Positions 12,146 to 24,405 of a DNA stretch of 64,000 nt are shown piece after piece. The notes below the pieces were generated by a model. That model did not search any database and had not been told where the DNA came from. It saw nothing but the letters and a program-made list of their open reading frames with translations. Position numbers and translations under genes: made by a program. Source of the DNA: Chloranthus sessilifolius (taxonomy: Eukaryota > Streptophyta > Magnoliopsida > Chloranthales > Chloranthaceae); contig CM037590.1 of assembly GCA_021018995.1 (NCBI GenBank), positions 100,255,097 through 100,319,096 on the forward strand. Reading direction: 5' to 3'. Position 1 is the stretch's first letter, and each line of letters begins with the position of its first letter.

Positions 12146-12424
12146 CCTATGCCGACGGCATAAGCCGTCGGCGTAGGAGTATTTAAATAAAATTTAAAAA
12201 ATTTTAACAACCGTACGCCGACGGCATCCGCCGTCGGCGTAGATTCATGACTTACGCCGACGGCTGTGAACCGTCGGTGTTTAGATTCTCCGACGAGAAT
12301 ATCACCGACGGCGTGTTATCGTCGGCGTAGATATTACAGCCGTGGGCGATTCTTTTTGCCGACGGCTGTTATACTCTACGCCGACGGCTGGTAGCCGTCG
12401 GCGTAGGGTACTATTTTTGTAGTG
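12146..12424. repeat. Right subterminal inverted motifs and TIR of the CACTA element
   Basis: Repeated TACGCCGACGGC and GCCGTCGGCGTA motifs alternate in opposite orientation, some with two or three bases between them, and lead into GGTACTATTTTTGTAGTG. This matches the left end and defines the right edge. Confidence 0.88.
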
Positions 12425-12427
12425 TGT

Positions 12428-12536
12428 AAATCCTTCTTTGCTGCAAAACATCACTAAAAATAATTATTAAACACTCTAGGTCCTAGCAAAAGCCAGGTTT
12501 AAAGGTATAGAAAGTGGCAAAAATCAATGCTTAACA
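12428..12536 (-). repeat. LTR A, short part beyond the CACTA insertion
   Basis: On the minus strand this is the LTR start, TGTTAAGCATTGATTTTTGC. Across the insertion it joins CATCCTTAGTGCAG at 3325, as LTR B does with GTCTTAGTGCAAGCATCC at about 33775. That match supports one LTR split by the transposon. Confidence 0.75.
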
Positions 12537-12550
12537 CACCCCCAAACCTA
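12537..12550 (-). other. Polypurine tract before LTR A
   Basis: The minus strand reads TTAGGTTTGGGGGTG directly before the LTR start TGTTAAGC. The plus-strand element B has AGGTTTGGGGGTA before its TGTTAAGC LTR at 33662. The tract normally primes plus-strand DNA synthesis. Confidence 0.75.
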
Positions 12551-14190
12551 ACCTTTGCTAGTCCTCGAGCAAAGTGAAATTTAAAATGACTAACTTAAGA
12601 AATTAAATGCCACTTTTGTAGGGAACACAGATGCATTTAACATATGCACCACGCCTTTTAAACCCCTAGGTGATCCCTAGTGGAGGAGTGAAGTCTCCTC
12701 AGAGTTTTCAGTGAAGGTACCCCCAAACTTCTCCAATAAAATTAGTTAATACTCATGCAACATGCTAAAACAGAGTTCAAGTGAAATAAAATAAATTTCA
12801 CACTATGTCCATTCAATTCTAGAGGATTTTTAGAAGAAAAATCACCAATTCAAAACCTGATATTTTGTTGTAATTCATTCATTCTCAATCAGTTCATGTC
12901 ATGGCATTATGCCCGAAAATTAATGCAAAGTTTACTTTTAATTTAAGAATTCTGTTTTGATAATGCCCCAAACGAATCAGATTTCAGACCCAACTCTTAC
13001 CGGGGCTGTCACTCATAACAAAAATCGAAGGGTGCATCATTTCACACAGCTTAAGAGCAGTTGCAGCCCTCAAATAGGACTGTGATTATGAGCATAGGCA
13101 ATGCTCTAATTTCTGAAACTTTCTAACTCTTTTCACCATAGATCAAACAAATCCTCATCTCCACATGACAGCTTAATCAATTTTCAGATCAGTAAGGTCT
13201 TTTTATTGAGTTGTAATGTGGCTTATGGGTGGAATTTATAAAAGAATAAAGGGGTAAAAAGGATTCAAATTGAGAAATCAGTAAAGGTAAGGAGGTGATT
13301 TGCAACTCACCCTTCTTCATCTCAGCACAATTTCATTTGTTTCTTGAATTTTCAGATTTGAAGTGACCAGTTTCTAATCCGCTTTTCAATTTTTCAATGA
13401 AATGACTTCTCTTTCTCATTCTTTCTGATTTTTTTTTTTTTTTTTATGGATTGGGATGCCACAACTATACCTCACACTAGCCTTCAAATATACTTTCTTC
13501 TTCTTTTAACCAAACATAGAACCTTACACTTCTAACCTCGCTTGTCCTCTTATTTCCTGATTTCTTAGATTGAAGGTGAACTGAAACAGGTCAAAAGGTT
13601 TTGGGTTTACATTTTTTGGTTTTCATCAAAGAAAACCTGAGATTTTTAGTCTCAAATGGTGTGTATCAAGGGCAGTTCAAAGGTGGGAAATTTTAAGCTC
13701 AAACTGTCCAAGGGATGGCCTTACTTCATGTCCTCAATGTCATGAATTCTGTCAAGCTGTTTCAACTTAGATTTGCCTAACTTCTAGTGATCAAAAGTAG
13801 ATCCAATCAGTCCTTAGAGCAGAAAATTTACCAAGACAATCTTTAAAGAAAATTTTTCAGGCCCAAATCTCACTGGGTATGGTATTCCATCAAAATTTTT
13901 GGGGAGTATCCTCACAGTTTCTCTCATTTCAAGTTTACTAAACATCAATTTTTAAAAATTCTTGACTTTTGCTTCATGAAAAATGTTAAAACTACAGCTC
14001 ATTTCAGTTTTAAAAGTTTTATAATTTCCTCTTTTTTTCAAAAATCAGGTGGGAAATTACTTTATTTTCAAAAACTTTTTCAACATTGCTTGCACTATCA
14101 TTAACTCATTTCATTGGCACACCTGCCATACCCCCAAACCTAAGATGAACATTGTCCTCAATGTTCTACACAATGAGAAACTAGGGGCAG
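12537..14190 (-). other. 3' non-coding internal region of a B-family element, inverted copy of about 32.0-33.66 kb
   Basis: On the minus strand this matches the end of element B in order. Examples are CCTAGGGGTTTAAAAGGC (12650 against 33530), the sequence around 'CAATGCCTATGCTCAT' (13090 against 33100), and the GGGGGTATGGCAGG.TGTGCCAATG segment (14125 against 32035). There is no long ORF. It places the tail of a minus-strand element to the right of LTR A. Confidence 0.75.
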
Positions 14191-14839
14191 CAGGGTAAAA
14201 GAAGAAATAAAAACTAAGTAGAAAAATTACAGCTATGTGTAGTAGAAAATAGAAAAAAAACAAAACTGAATAGGTGAGCAGAAAAATGGAAAAAAAATGC
14301 TATATAAATGCAGGAAATTACTGATAAAATAGAAAAACATATATGTAGTAAACATATGTCTCGAGCATTTTTTTTGGAGCTGCAATTGCATGGTTGAGCA
14401 GTTTTGAACTACAGCAGCTGCTACTACTGTTATCCTATGAAGCAAACTATTGTCGAGCAGCTTATATAGCTGTAAATCAAGATCGTCAAGAGGCTGCACT
14501 TGCTGGACAAGGAACCTCTCAAGCACATTCAGTGAGCTGCTGAAAGCAGCAGCTGCACTAGACCATACAAGCGAAAAAGCAGCTGCATTGAAGAACACAA
14601 GCTGAAAACTTGCATATTTAGCACATTGGAGCAGCGTATAGACTGAAAGCATTTTGTTGAATAGCTGTAATGCACACTCGAGTAGCTGTGGTGCACCTCT
14701 CGAGTACATCAACTAAACCCCCACAGGCTGCGGGCTCGAAGACGAGTGGTGTAGAGCTTAAAAATATAGGCATTTGAGTTGTTCTACTGTTGAGGCATTC
14801 GGTCGAACAGGTGCAGTGCTGAAAAATGTTGTATTTAAA
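14191..14839. other. Unassigned junction between the minus-strand and plus-strand elements
   Basis: The sequence changes from the minus-strand element to plus-strand LTR B somewhere here. A 159-codon open frame on the minus strand is A/T- and repeat-biased, matches no family I recognise and is probably chance. No LTR start comparable to TGTTAAGC was found. Confidence 0.4.
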
Positions 14840-15127
14840 CCCAGTGAGATTTAAGTTACTGAAATATGCTGTATTTTAGCTTAATGAGATTTAAGCTCCT
14901 GTTGTATTGCAACTCAACGAGATTTAATTTCTGAAGCTTCAACTCAGTGAGATTAAACTTCTAAAGCTTCAACTCAACGAGATTTAACTTCTAAAGCATT
15001 TCAGCTCAACGAGATCAAACTTTTGAAGCTTCAACTCAGCGAGATTTAACTTCTAAAGCATTTCAGCTCAGCGAGATCAAGCTTTTGAAGCTTCAACTAA
15101 GTGAGAACTCAGCGAGATTTAAGTGAG
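14840..15127 (+). repeat. Minisatellite, unit about 28-32 bp
   Basis: Units of the form CTTCAACTCAACGAGATTTAA followed by CTTCTAAAG recur about eight times with small changes (CAGCGAGATCAAGCTTTTG and similar). It lies 5' of the LTR B promoter. Confidence 0.85.
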
Positions 15128-15304
15128 ATGCATACTTGAAGCTGTCATCTACGCGAGGCACGAATTCCAGTAGCCTATTTCAGCACCCAAGGATATTTTA
15201 GATATTTCATACCTTCTAGGGCATGCATCCCAATGTCCCACACTTTCCAAAGATTCCAAGGGCCATAGATAGGCCACGAAATCAACTCCAAACCTACTCA
15301 AATC

Positions 15305-15350
15305 TGATTGGCTAATGTATATTAGGGTTTCAAGGGTTGCCTATATAAGG
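15305..15350 (+). promoter_or_regulatory. CCAAT and TATA promoter of LTR B
   Basis: GATTGGC at 15306 is followed by TATATAAG at 15342-15349. LTR A has the same pair in the same order on the minus strand, which supports a retained RNA polymerase II promoter. Confidence 0.55.
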
Positions 15351-16984
15351 GACTGTTATCTACATTTGTAAAGGAGCCAGGATTAGCCTAGTTCACTTAG
15401 GGTTTTAAATCCAGGAATAGCCTGAGATCTGAACCAGGAATAGCCTGTGTTCATCTAGGGTTTGGGTTTAGTTTTTTTTTCTTATTTTTCTTCTCTTGTA
15501 GCCCAGCATTTGCTGGCTAATCCCCCTGTAAGCAGCTAGGGTTAGTTTTATTTCAGTTTGTAATAGGTTTTTGGTATACATTGGGATTGGGGATGAGCAG
15601 TTGTGTACAAGCTACAGCCTGGAGACAGTTCATTGTAAGTTTTATGTTCATCAATGGATTATCGTTTTAATGCGTAATTGAATCTAAAGATCTTATGGTT
15701 TCTTTAGATGTCTATAGGATCCTTGTATTTGGGACTAGCCCATTCAGTTTCTAGTAGATCTATTGTTTACCATCTGATTTTTCTTAGTTTGATAGCCCCA
15801 TGGGAAGCAATGTTGGATCTGTAGTGAGATCCAGGGAGCTCGGAGGCCTTTGGACCATGGTGGTTGCAACAGTTTTCATGTTCTTTTTCAAGCCTCTGTG
15901 GTATGGACAAACCAATGGGATACTCTATGACCATTCAAGTGGACAGAGTATAGCCCTAAGGTTATGTCCATTCACATATTTGAGAAGGATTCTTCTCCCC
16001 TGCACATGAGCTTCTAGAGCCTTGTGGGGAGGTTTGTACAGCAACTGGCTCCCCTCTGTTTTACCTACCCGACATCAGATGTTAGATTTGATCTCTTTGT
16101 AGTAATTATAGCTTGAGGCTAAGTCATTGCAGGTTGTTTGTAGCAATGACCAGCTAAATCTAAAGCCTTATTGAACATGCTGCATGGTCCTTTTGTGGGC
16201 ACTAGTGAGTAGTTGGCCTTAGCAAAGCACTTGGGATTTTATGGGGTGGAATACCTATGGATGTCAGCCAAGTTTCTGCGCAGATCTGGGGAGCTTGTAG
16301 CACTGGCATTACATAGTACTACAATAGTATTCATGGCTTGATCTAGCCTATTGTTTGGGGGAATGATCAGTTCACTCCTCTGGGTTAGATTGGCAATGTC
16401 TGTTTTAACCAATGATATTTGACAAACTCTATCGGATACCCTACTACTATTAAAGTGGACAAGGTATAGCCCTAAGAGCGCCCGAAATGGCATGGGTTAA
16501 ACCAGATATTGTTACCTTGTTGAGGCTATTGATAGCGTCTCAGCAAGGAACACTGCAGAGACAGACTAAATCTGAGTTACATTACTGCATTAACTCTAAC
16601 TCAACCTGCTTACTTTCCATAATTTTTATATTTTAGTTTTGCACACATCATCACCATCTTGTTCTTAACCCTTTCTTTAGCTGTAGTTTTATTTTTGTAT
16701 TTATGTTTTTAATATAGCTTAGTGACACTTAAACACCCCTCTCTTTAGAGCTGCTAGATCTGTAGCCAGATCTGGAGACTACTATACGACCCTCAAAGTT
16801 TCAAATCAATACTCTCTGTGGGATAAACTCCTACTTATCAAAACTTGCTTCAATGGACCATGTATCTTGCAAGACTTTGCATTTTTAGACTTGCTACTTT
16901 GTGTTTTTTAATCCACCTTTGATATATTTTTACTGACATATTCTTATCAATGTTTTCAAATAAAGTTAGTAGAAATCATCTAAA

Positions 16985-17150
16985 ATACCGACAAGAGAGT
17001 ACCTGTCGAGAGGTTTTGTGAACCTCTCGAATTGATTGTTTCTAAAACCTTGAACCCATCGACAGGATTGAGTGAACCTGTCGAGAGGTTCAGCTACTGT
17101 CACTGTTCGACAGGTTTATGCAACCTGTCGACACCTTTACCCAATCCTGT
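16985..17150. repeat. Cluster of AACCTGTCGACAGGTT-type palindromes
   Basis: Motifs CCTGTCGAGAGGTT, GAACCTCTCGA, CATCGACAGGATT, AACCTGTCGAGAGGTTC, TTCGACAGGTTT and CAACCTGTCGACACC occur within 165 bases. Both orientations and near-complete palindromes are present. The half-site is the one repeated in LTR A. Confidence 0.85.
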
Positions 17151-17356
17151 TGAAGCTCATTTTTCATCCTTTTAAACCTATCAACAACTCATTCCAGCCA
17201 TTCGACAGCTTGTCTTTGAGTTTTATCTTCTCTCTGCTGATTTCCACTTTATTTCTTTTGCCTCTACCGCCCTGGTGTCTACTCCAATCACTCGGCCATC
17301 ATTCAAATTGCTGACATTCCTCAAGGGCTACATTTTGCACCTAGTCTCTGCCATTT

Positions 17357-17372
17357 TGGTGCCGTGAACATC
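17357..17372 (+). other. Candidate primer-binding site of element B
   Basis: TTTTGGTGCCGTGAAC follows the LTR-like end TCTCTGCCA. The TGGTGCC start suits pairing with a tRNA 3' end; I cannot name the tRNA. The ORF of B begins about 160 bases later. Confidence 0.5.
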
Positions 17373-17530
17373 AAGATCTGAAAACCCTAGGTTTTTGTGG
17401 GTAAGTTTTCTTCCAGCTCTACTCTGTGATTTTCCAATAGTTTAATTCCAAGTGTTCATGGTCACTTTCATTGAGCAAAGAAGTCTGTTGTGGTTGTTGA
17501 GAGCAAATCTTAAGAAAATTGTTTGTCCAA

Positions 17531-18258
17531 TGGCTGATCAAGAGGATACCTTAGCTACCCTTTTCAAAGCCACCTCCAAATCCGCCACAAAAGTCACTAG
17601 GAAATCCAGTAGGCTCACCAAATAGCCCAAGGAACCCCACCAGGAAAAAGAAAGTTGGCCATGGATCAAGCTGAGAAATCTATCAATCCAAAGAAAACTA
17701 AGAAATCCAAGAAGGCCCAAATTAGTGATGAAATTGTTGAGGAGGGCCCTAAGACAGAACCCATGCCTAAGCCTAACATTGTGTCTGAGCCTAACATTGA
17801 GGAGGAATCTGAAGTCCCTGTGCACTTATCCTCTCCCAATGAATTTGTGGATGCTCTAGGCCTAATCCCAGAGACAATTTTTGACCTCCCTTATTTTTCT
17901 AAAGAAGAGGAGTGCAAGGATACCTTGGATTACATGGTGAAGGCACGCCTGACACCATTATTTACCCCTTTGCAAGAGAAATCCTTCCCTAGGCTGGTCA
18001 AATTATGGTACCAGAACATCAGGAAGAAAACCAAGCCTGGGTCAACTGATCCTTGTCGTGAGATTTTAATTGATAACCAAGAGATTGTTATGAATTACAG
18101 TGATATAGGGTTATATTTAGGGGTCCCATCAGTTTTTGTTACAACTTAAGGCCTAGCAGAACCCGAGAATGTGCATTTCAAAGCAATGGCCAGACACCTT
18201 ACTGAAGGCATTGTGGGGTCTGGAGAGTCAATAACGAGGAGAGATCTACATCCCAGCA
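17531..18258 (+). pseudogene. Element B ORF, 5' part, with putative plant transposon protein domain
   Basis: The N terminus (MADQEDTLATLFKATSKS) is Lys- and Ser-rich. A frame change near 17640 leads into KSINPKKTKKSKKAQIS, then FPRLVKLWYQNIRKK and QEIVMNYSDIGLYLGVPS. These resemble the domain found in plant transposon proteins; the (Y/F)PRLV.L.YQ motif is shared with element C in this window. A TAA at 18147-18149 breaks the frame, and HFKAMARHLTEGIVGSG continues after it. At 18258 the frame is cut by the Tekay insertion and resumes at 29760. With the 11,501-bp insertion removed, the frame is exactly continuous. The function of these proteins is not established. Confidence 0.75.
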
Positions 18259-21200
18259 TGTCACGACCCGAAATTCTACCCCATCCCGAGGGCCTAGAAT
18301 TCCGAGTTATGACCCGCACATATCCTGGATATGCTAAGCGGACATACACCTAATCAGAATTCTCGTGCAATAATGATTCCACGAAATCCGTGAAATCCAA
18401 CAAATAGGGTGGAATATAAATGTAATCATAAATGCTGAATAAGTGTAATAAAATCATAATCCGCCAATAAACTGATAATGAAAGTCGGAGACAAATCCGA
18501 TAAAATAAACTATAAAATTCGCAATACTAATATCAATAAAACTCAATACCAAGTCCACAATGATCAGTAACCGGCACTCGAATCAAGATCAGCACCGTAG
18601 TCCTCCTGATAACCGGCAGCGTCGCCCTCCAAAGGCTCCTGGTACTCAACGCCCGCGGAATCAATGAAATCAGCGTCGGCGAGATCTAGATGGCCAGCGT
18701 CTACTCCACCAGCGTAATCACCTGCAACTGTTAGATTATTGTGGGATGAGTTTACTCAGTCACGTAAACTCAGTGGGATACACCACCAATCCACCCCATA
18801 CTACTCAGGTGCATTGTGGGTGCATCTGGTGAGTGATAAACATAATATCTCAAAGCAGATAACAAAAGGAAGACAAAATCACGTGCATATCGTAAAACTC
18901 ATATCATATCATAAATGCAAGACTATGATCTAGACACTCGTATCCTAACGTACCTTACCATATCTCATAACATATTATATCATGTCTTATTATCATTCTC
19001 GCACATACGTCTGTACATCGCATGAGCGTAACTAACATACTAGTGAAATCCTAAACGACACATGCGCGAAGTGCCGCCGAGCTACTATGGGAGGGTCAAC
19101 ATAGTATCATACCACCATATTATAACACCCTCGTGTCATACTCATACTCCACCACCCAGCCAATGGGGAGACATAATAGCCAAACTCACTCATAACGCAC
19201 TCATACTCATAATCTCTCCCAGAGATCCGTCTTGGCTGAAAGACGTTGTTGCCCTTACTACATACGCAAGGCAACGCGTCTGAAACTTAAGTTCTTTATC
19301 TTTTTGGCCTACATAATGATGTCTTATTATCGCATCAGTATCATAACTTATCTTATCTCATACTCATATCTTATCATACTCTTATACTTAATCCTATGAC
19401 AAACTATAGTGAGGCAACCTTCCTAATTCATGCTTCCCAAGAAAAAGGTTCCGTAGTAACCTGGATGTACTTCGTGTGATAGTTTATACTACCATAGAGG
19501 TGTTGCATCCGTACATGGACGCCAATATTCTGAGTTTCATGTGACCGTAAAAGAAACCTTACCACAGCTAAAGGCCCAACGCCTGATTCTCGTATCATAT
19601 CTCATATCTTATCCTCTCGTATTAAAACTCGGGGTGATAGGATCACTGTATATGCCACCGTGTACGAAGTTACACTGAATTCACACTCACCCGACTCGTC
19701 ATGGGTCCCATTCCACCATGAGTTGTAAGGCATGTGAATACGGTGTATTCCTCGCTTCGATACCATCTCGGCGAATCACCACGCCCAAGTGTAGGCATGA
19801 TCTCATACACTCTCATACTCATGATCTAACATATTCTTAACTCGTATAAATTGATTAAGTTGTAAATATAAAAGTATCACACATACAGAACAGTTTATAC
19901 TTAGATTTTGATTATGCTTATATTTATGTTTATTTACATACCACACCAATATAATTATAGAATAGAGTTATAAGTATGATTTCGATAATCGTAAAAGTCA
20001 GAGTTCGATTTCATAAAGACATCGAAGTTCTAACACTTTGTATTATCGAAGAGGTCGCGTTGAAGCGATAAAATTGATATATATATAATAATTAGATAAT
20101 TAAATTAAATAATATTTATACTTATTAAGTTATGATTTATCATGACCATCGATCGAAAGACCTTAAGATATAATATGCACAGGAACTTTGGTCAAGAGAA
20201 TTAGAAAATAATCTTAAATTCGAATAGCCTTGATTCATTTAAAATTGAACCCGACTTGTTGCTCTATTTTGACCTCTAAAAAGTCAGATTCGTGAAATGA
20301 CTATTTCAAACAAAGTTGTAAAGCTCGCTGTCTTCTTTCCAATGCCGTAAGAATCGCATTAATCCGAGGTCGGAGTAAAAGGTTATAACCAAAATACCGG
20401 GACAGGTGTATCAATGGTCGCGAGCTCGGGTTCATGGACGTGAATTCGGGTTCGTAGCTGCAAGTTCGAACTCGAAACTTTAAGTTGGTGCAATCTATTA
20501 TTTATTTAAATAAAATAAAAATATAATTTAATTTTTAGGCTTAATTAATTTTAAATAAATAATAATATAAACTTGCAACAATAATATATATTATTATAGT
20601 CTTAGTAGAAGGATAAATTTTTACTATATAGATTTAGAAATAAATAATATCAATATGATATTATGCCAATTAAGTCAATCTATCAACTTTATAAGTATTA
20701 AAATTTAATTAATTTTACAGACATAAAAGAGGAAGTAAACATATTAAATATACAAATCTAATATAAGGTAAAATATTAATGGCTAAAACAAAAGAAATTT
20801 TTGAAAAGAAAAGAGAAATAACATATAAACCCAATTTATAAAATATACAACTTTCAAGGGAAAGCATATATTAAATATATAGATCTATTAATTCATGAGA
20901 TATTTGGGTTTAAATAAGATTTTTAAACCCGTCGATGCGCGATCGAACGCATCCTATGCGACGGGATCTGAGAAGAACAAGATGGATTGATGGGTACCCA
21001 CCTCTTGAAGCGTGAACGGAAGATCAATCGATTAGGGTTGAAAAGGTCGATTCCCAAGGCATCGGCTCCTCTAAGTCTCGAGAGAATAATTTCTTATTAT
21101 TGAGAGGAGAGAGCTTTTAAAGTTTTATTTATAATGGTATAAAATTTAGTATAATTTAATTAACACTTTTCGTAGGAGATTTAATAGAATAGGAGATTTT

Positions 21201-21564
21201 TACACGGAATAAGAATTCATACGTAACTTGGATAGCTTGAGAAAAGGTTTCGTTCCAGCGTTTTGCATAAGCACCAAACCAATTGGTGTTTCTCTCCCGA
21301 AATTACAATTATACCCTTTGACTTGCTTGATCAGTTAAAATTGGCATAACTTTTTATATTCTTGTCAAAAGTCGTCAAATTATATATCGTTGGAATCGTA
21401 TCGACGAGCACTTCGCAATGAGTCTAATTTTGATATAGGAAAAATTAGAAATTTTCTATTTTAAAAGGTGGGTTTCGATTATGATGTGGAGCGTTAGCAC
21501 AGTACATAGTGTGGTGCATCATCTAACACCGTTAAAATAAAATCTAAAAATCTGGGTTGTTACA
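18259..21564 (-). repeat. 3' LTR of the Tekay-like element (left copy)
   Basis: It spans TGTCACGACCC to GGGTTGTTACA. It differs from the right copy by scattered substitutions and small indels, for example an extra GAGGTCGC near 20050. Two copies this similar suggest a fairly recent insertion; I did not count differences. Open frames in it are repeated in the other LTR and are not genes. Confidence 0.93.
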
Positions 21565-21582
21565 TTCTCTCCCCCTTATAAT
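21565..21582 (-). other. Polypurine tract of the Tekay-like element
   Basis: The minus strand reads TATAAGGGGGAGAGAA immediately before the LTR start TGTAACAACCC. Confidence 0.85.
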
Positions 21583-21600
21583 ATTTTCGTCCTCGAAAAT
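21583..21600 (-). other. Conserved inverted motif ATTTTCGAGGACGAAAAT
   Basis: This 18-base motif (7-base inverted arms around AGGA) starts at the pol stop codon and ends just before the polypurine tract. Element C has ATTTTCGAGGATGAAAAT in the same place (61825-61842), which links the two elements. Confidence 0.8.
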
Positions 21601-22745
21601 TACGTACATGAAGCGATGAGGTCGGGGTACTTCTCCAAAGTCTCGGCTTCTCGTTCCCAAGTAGCTTCATTCGGTGAATGATGTTGCCACTGCACTTTGA
21701 CGAAGCGAACAGATTTACCCTTGATGAGTTGCTCCTTCCGATCTACGATACCAACCGGTTTCTCTATGATGGTCAGATCATCTCTGACTTCAGTCGGCTC
21801 GATATCAAGGACGTGAGATGGATCGGGCAAGTATTTGCGCAACATAGACACATGAAACACATTGTGGATACCGGCAAAGTGTCTCAGAAGTGATATTCGG
21901 TATGCTACCTCACCGATGCGATCTGTGATAATGAAAGGTCCCACGTATCTCGGACTTAGTTTTCCCCGCATTCCAAAACGCATGATTCCCTTAGTTGGTG
22001 ACACCCGGATGAAAACCAAATCACCAACCTCAAATTCTATCAAGTGTCTTCTATTGTCGGCGTAGGCTTTCTGACGGTCTTGAGCTTCTTTCAATCTCTG
22101 ACGGATAACTCTAATCTTCCCGGTTGTGGTTTCTATGAGTTCCGGCCCAAGCATCTTTCTTTCACCAACCTCGTCCCAACAAAGAGGCGTCCTACAACTT
22201 CGGCCATAAAGAGCTTCAAAAGGCAACATCCCGATGCTTGCCTGAAAGCTATTGTTATAAGAAAACTCAATCAAAGGGAGGTGGTCATCCCAATTACCTC
22301 GGAAGTCTAACATGCTCACATGTCTTCACGATCCGATTAATTCTTTCGTTTTTGGTCTCTGGATGGAAGGTCATCATCAAGTCGAGTCTCATGCCCATTG
22401 CTTCCTGAAATTTCTTCCAATGATCAGAAGTGAATTTCGTGTCTCTGTCCGACACAATGCTCACAGGAACCCTGTGAAGCTTGACTATTTCCTTCAGATA
22501 CGTCTCAGCCAGTTTGTCTCCACTATCTGTAATCTAAAAAGGTAGGAAGTGCGCCGACTTAGTCAATCGGTCCACAATAACCCAGATGGCGTTGTGCTTC
22601 CTTGAAGTTCTAGGGAGTGCGACTATGAAATCCATAGAGATGTTTTCCCACTTCCACTCGAATCGGTAAAAGCAAAGGCTTGCTTACGATGCTCAACTTT
22701 CACTGTTGGCATACTAAACACAGACGATTCGACAATTTCTCTCTT
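21600..22745 (-). pseudogene. Tekay integrase and chromodomain-like C terminus, broken
   Basis: Integrase pieces lie on the minus strand from about 22745 in changing frames: CLVCQQ from the zinc-binding region, then [26 protein letters not shown]-like (VPVSIVSDRDTKFTSDHW) and ETKNERINRIVK, which keep the expected D, D and E positions. A stop follows HFLPF. The intact block 22319-21600 runs from LDFRGNWDDHLPLIEFSY through FEALYGRSCRTPLCW and GPFIITDRIGEVAYR. It ends in FVKVQWQHHSPNEATWERE, the chromodomain-like tail of this lineage. That tail is thought to guide integration into chromatin. The frameshift near 22310 separates core from tail. Confidence 0.88.
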
Positions 22746-23058
22746 CATATTTGGCCACCAATAATAGTTTCAATATTTCGACATTTTGTGCTTCACAGGT
22801 GCGAATATCCAGATTGTGTGCCTCCTCGAGAATTTCGTTCGCAATATTTCAACATCGGGGACATACAATCTATCTCGAAAAAGGAGGGTCCCACAAATCG
22901 TATAGAGAAATCTGGTTTAGGGCCCTCAATCGTCCTTAATCTTCAAAATTTGGGATCTAAGGGTTGGCCATTTCGTACACCAACAAGGAAGGCTTGACCA
23001 TCATATCGGCTAGGTATACTCCTCACCAATTTTGTCAAGTCAGATCCAATGAGCAATC

Positions 23059-24405
23059 TCATCGAAGCGGCTTCCAAGCCTTTAAACGTAGATCTGAAGA
23101 TTTTTGACTTAGAGCATCAGCAACTACATTTGCTTTACCCGGATGGTAATTAATGGAACAATCATAGTCCTTCATGTATTCCATCCAACGTCTCTGTCTC
23201 AAATTAAGATCTTTCTGAGAAAATAAGTATTTGAGACTCTTGTGGTCCATAAAAATTTTGAAAGTCTCACCGTATAGATAATGTCGCAAAATCTTAAGTG
23301 CAAAGATGACTGCGGCCAACTCAAGGTCATGAACCGGATAATTCTTCAATCGCTTTGAGCCGTAGGCAATGGCTCTCTTACGCTGCTCTAACAAACATCC
23401 AAGTCCCTGGCGTGAAGCATCTGTGTAGACTTCATAATCACCTGGTCCAGAAGGAAACGTGAGAATGGGAGCTGTCGTGAGTTTCTGCTTCAATAGATTA
23501 AAGTTCTGCTCACACTGATTGGTCCACACAAATTTGTTGTTCTTGCGGGTTAGCATAGTGAGCGGGAGTGCCAAACGAGAGAATCCTTCCACAAATTTAC
23601 GATAATATCCGACTAAACCGAGAAAACTTCTCACTTCGGTGACATTCTTTGGTGTTTGCCAATTTGCAACCGCTTCAATCTTTGATGGATCCACAGAATT
23701 CCCTACGGCGGATATCACGTGACCCAAGAAAGATACTTTCTCAAGCCAAAATTCACACTTGCTCAATTTCCCATATAATCTGTGCTCGCGGAGAGTCTGT
23801 AGCACAATATGAAGGTGGTCATTGTGAGCTTCTTTCGTGCGAGAATAAATGAGAACATCGTCGATAAATACCACGACGAACTTGTCAAGAAATTCTCTGA
23901 ATACGCGGTTCATTAGGTCTATAAACACGGCAGGCGCGTTTGTGAGCCCAAAAGGCATAACGAGGAACTCGTAGTGTCTATGCCTTGTTCCAAAAGCAGT
24001 CTTGGGAATATCTTCTGCTCTAACTTTCAATTGATGATAACCGGACCTGAGATCTATCTTTGAAAAGTAAGTAGCGCCCTGTAGCTGATCAAATAGGTCA
24101 TCGATACGAGGAAGAGGGTATCGATTCTTCATGGTAACATTATTCAGCTATCGGTAGTCGATACAAAGTCTCATCGAACCATCTTTCTTCTTTACGAATA
24201 AGACCGGTGCTCTCCATGGTGATTCACTACGGCGGATAAATCCCTTATCAGATAGCTCACGCAACTGAATCTCTAACTCCTTCAGTTCTGCTGGTGCCAT
24301 TGATGCGGACTTGAATCGGCAAGGTACCGGCGCGAGATCAATCTTGAACTCTACTTCTCCGGTGGTGGAAGTCGTAAATCTTAGGAAAGACATCGAACTC
24401 CCCAA
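23059..24405 (-). pseudogene. Tekay reverse transcriptase and RNase H, one nonsense codon
   Basis: The RT begins with [11 protein letters not shown] and [20 protein letters not shown] (about 24150) then interrupts the very conserved 'DYR.LN' position and the frame continues as [18 protein letters not shown]. The catalytic motif is [12 protein letters not shown], and [16 protein letters not shown] follows. RNase H starts at about [15 protein letters not shown] and includes [13 protein letters not shown] and HYLYGE. Apart from the single stop, RT/RNase H is a full-length open frame of about 440 residues. A frame change separates it from the protease upstream. Confidence 0.93.

Larger units (their letters stand above)
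3326..12424 (+). mobile_element. CACTA (En/Spm) DNA transposon, about 9.1 kb
   Basis: The element starts CACTACAAAAATTACC and ends GGTACTATTTTTGTAGTG, giving CACTA-type terminal inverted repeats of about 13 bases. It is flanked by the 3-bp duplication TGT (3323-3325 and 12425-12427), as expected for this superfamily. Subterminal repeats of the TACGCCGACGGC / GCCGTCGGCGTA type occur at both ends. Inside are a TNP2-like transposase (about 5.87-8.67 kb) and a Ptta/En/Spm-type gene (about 8.93-10.38 kb), both decayed. It interrupts LTR A. The full boundary and target duplication are directly visible. Confidence 0.93.
15180..17353 (+). repeat. 5' LTR of non-autonomous element B (5' edge unresolved)
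   Basis: This shares ordered segments with LTR A: the CTGATTGGCT and TATA promoter, GGTTATGTCCA/AAGTGGACA.AGTATAGCCC repeats near 15935 and 16450, and the CTGTGGGATAAACTCCTAC block at 16815. It ends at a candidate primer site at 17357. The usual LTR start was not found, so the upstream part may be lost or diverged. Nothing in it looks coding. Confidence 0.6.

Noticed and set aside
14233-14712. 159-codon minus-strand open frame
   Set aside because: Composition is driven by CAGCTGC-type repeats and poly-T/A. There is no domain, and it lies in an element junction.
18739-19283. Small ORFs in the Tekay LTR
   Set aside because: Not kept in the other LTR copy (for example frames differ at 27420-27873); typical LTR noise.
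21678-23852. Plus-strand ORFs over the Tekay pol region
   Set aside because: Antisense shadows of integrase and RT.
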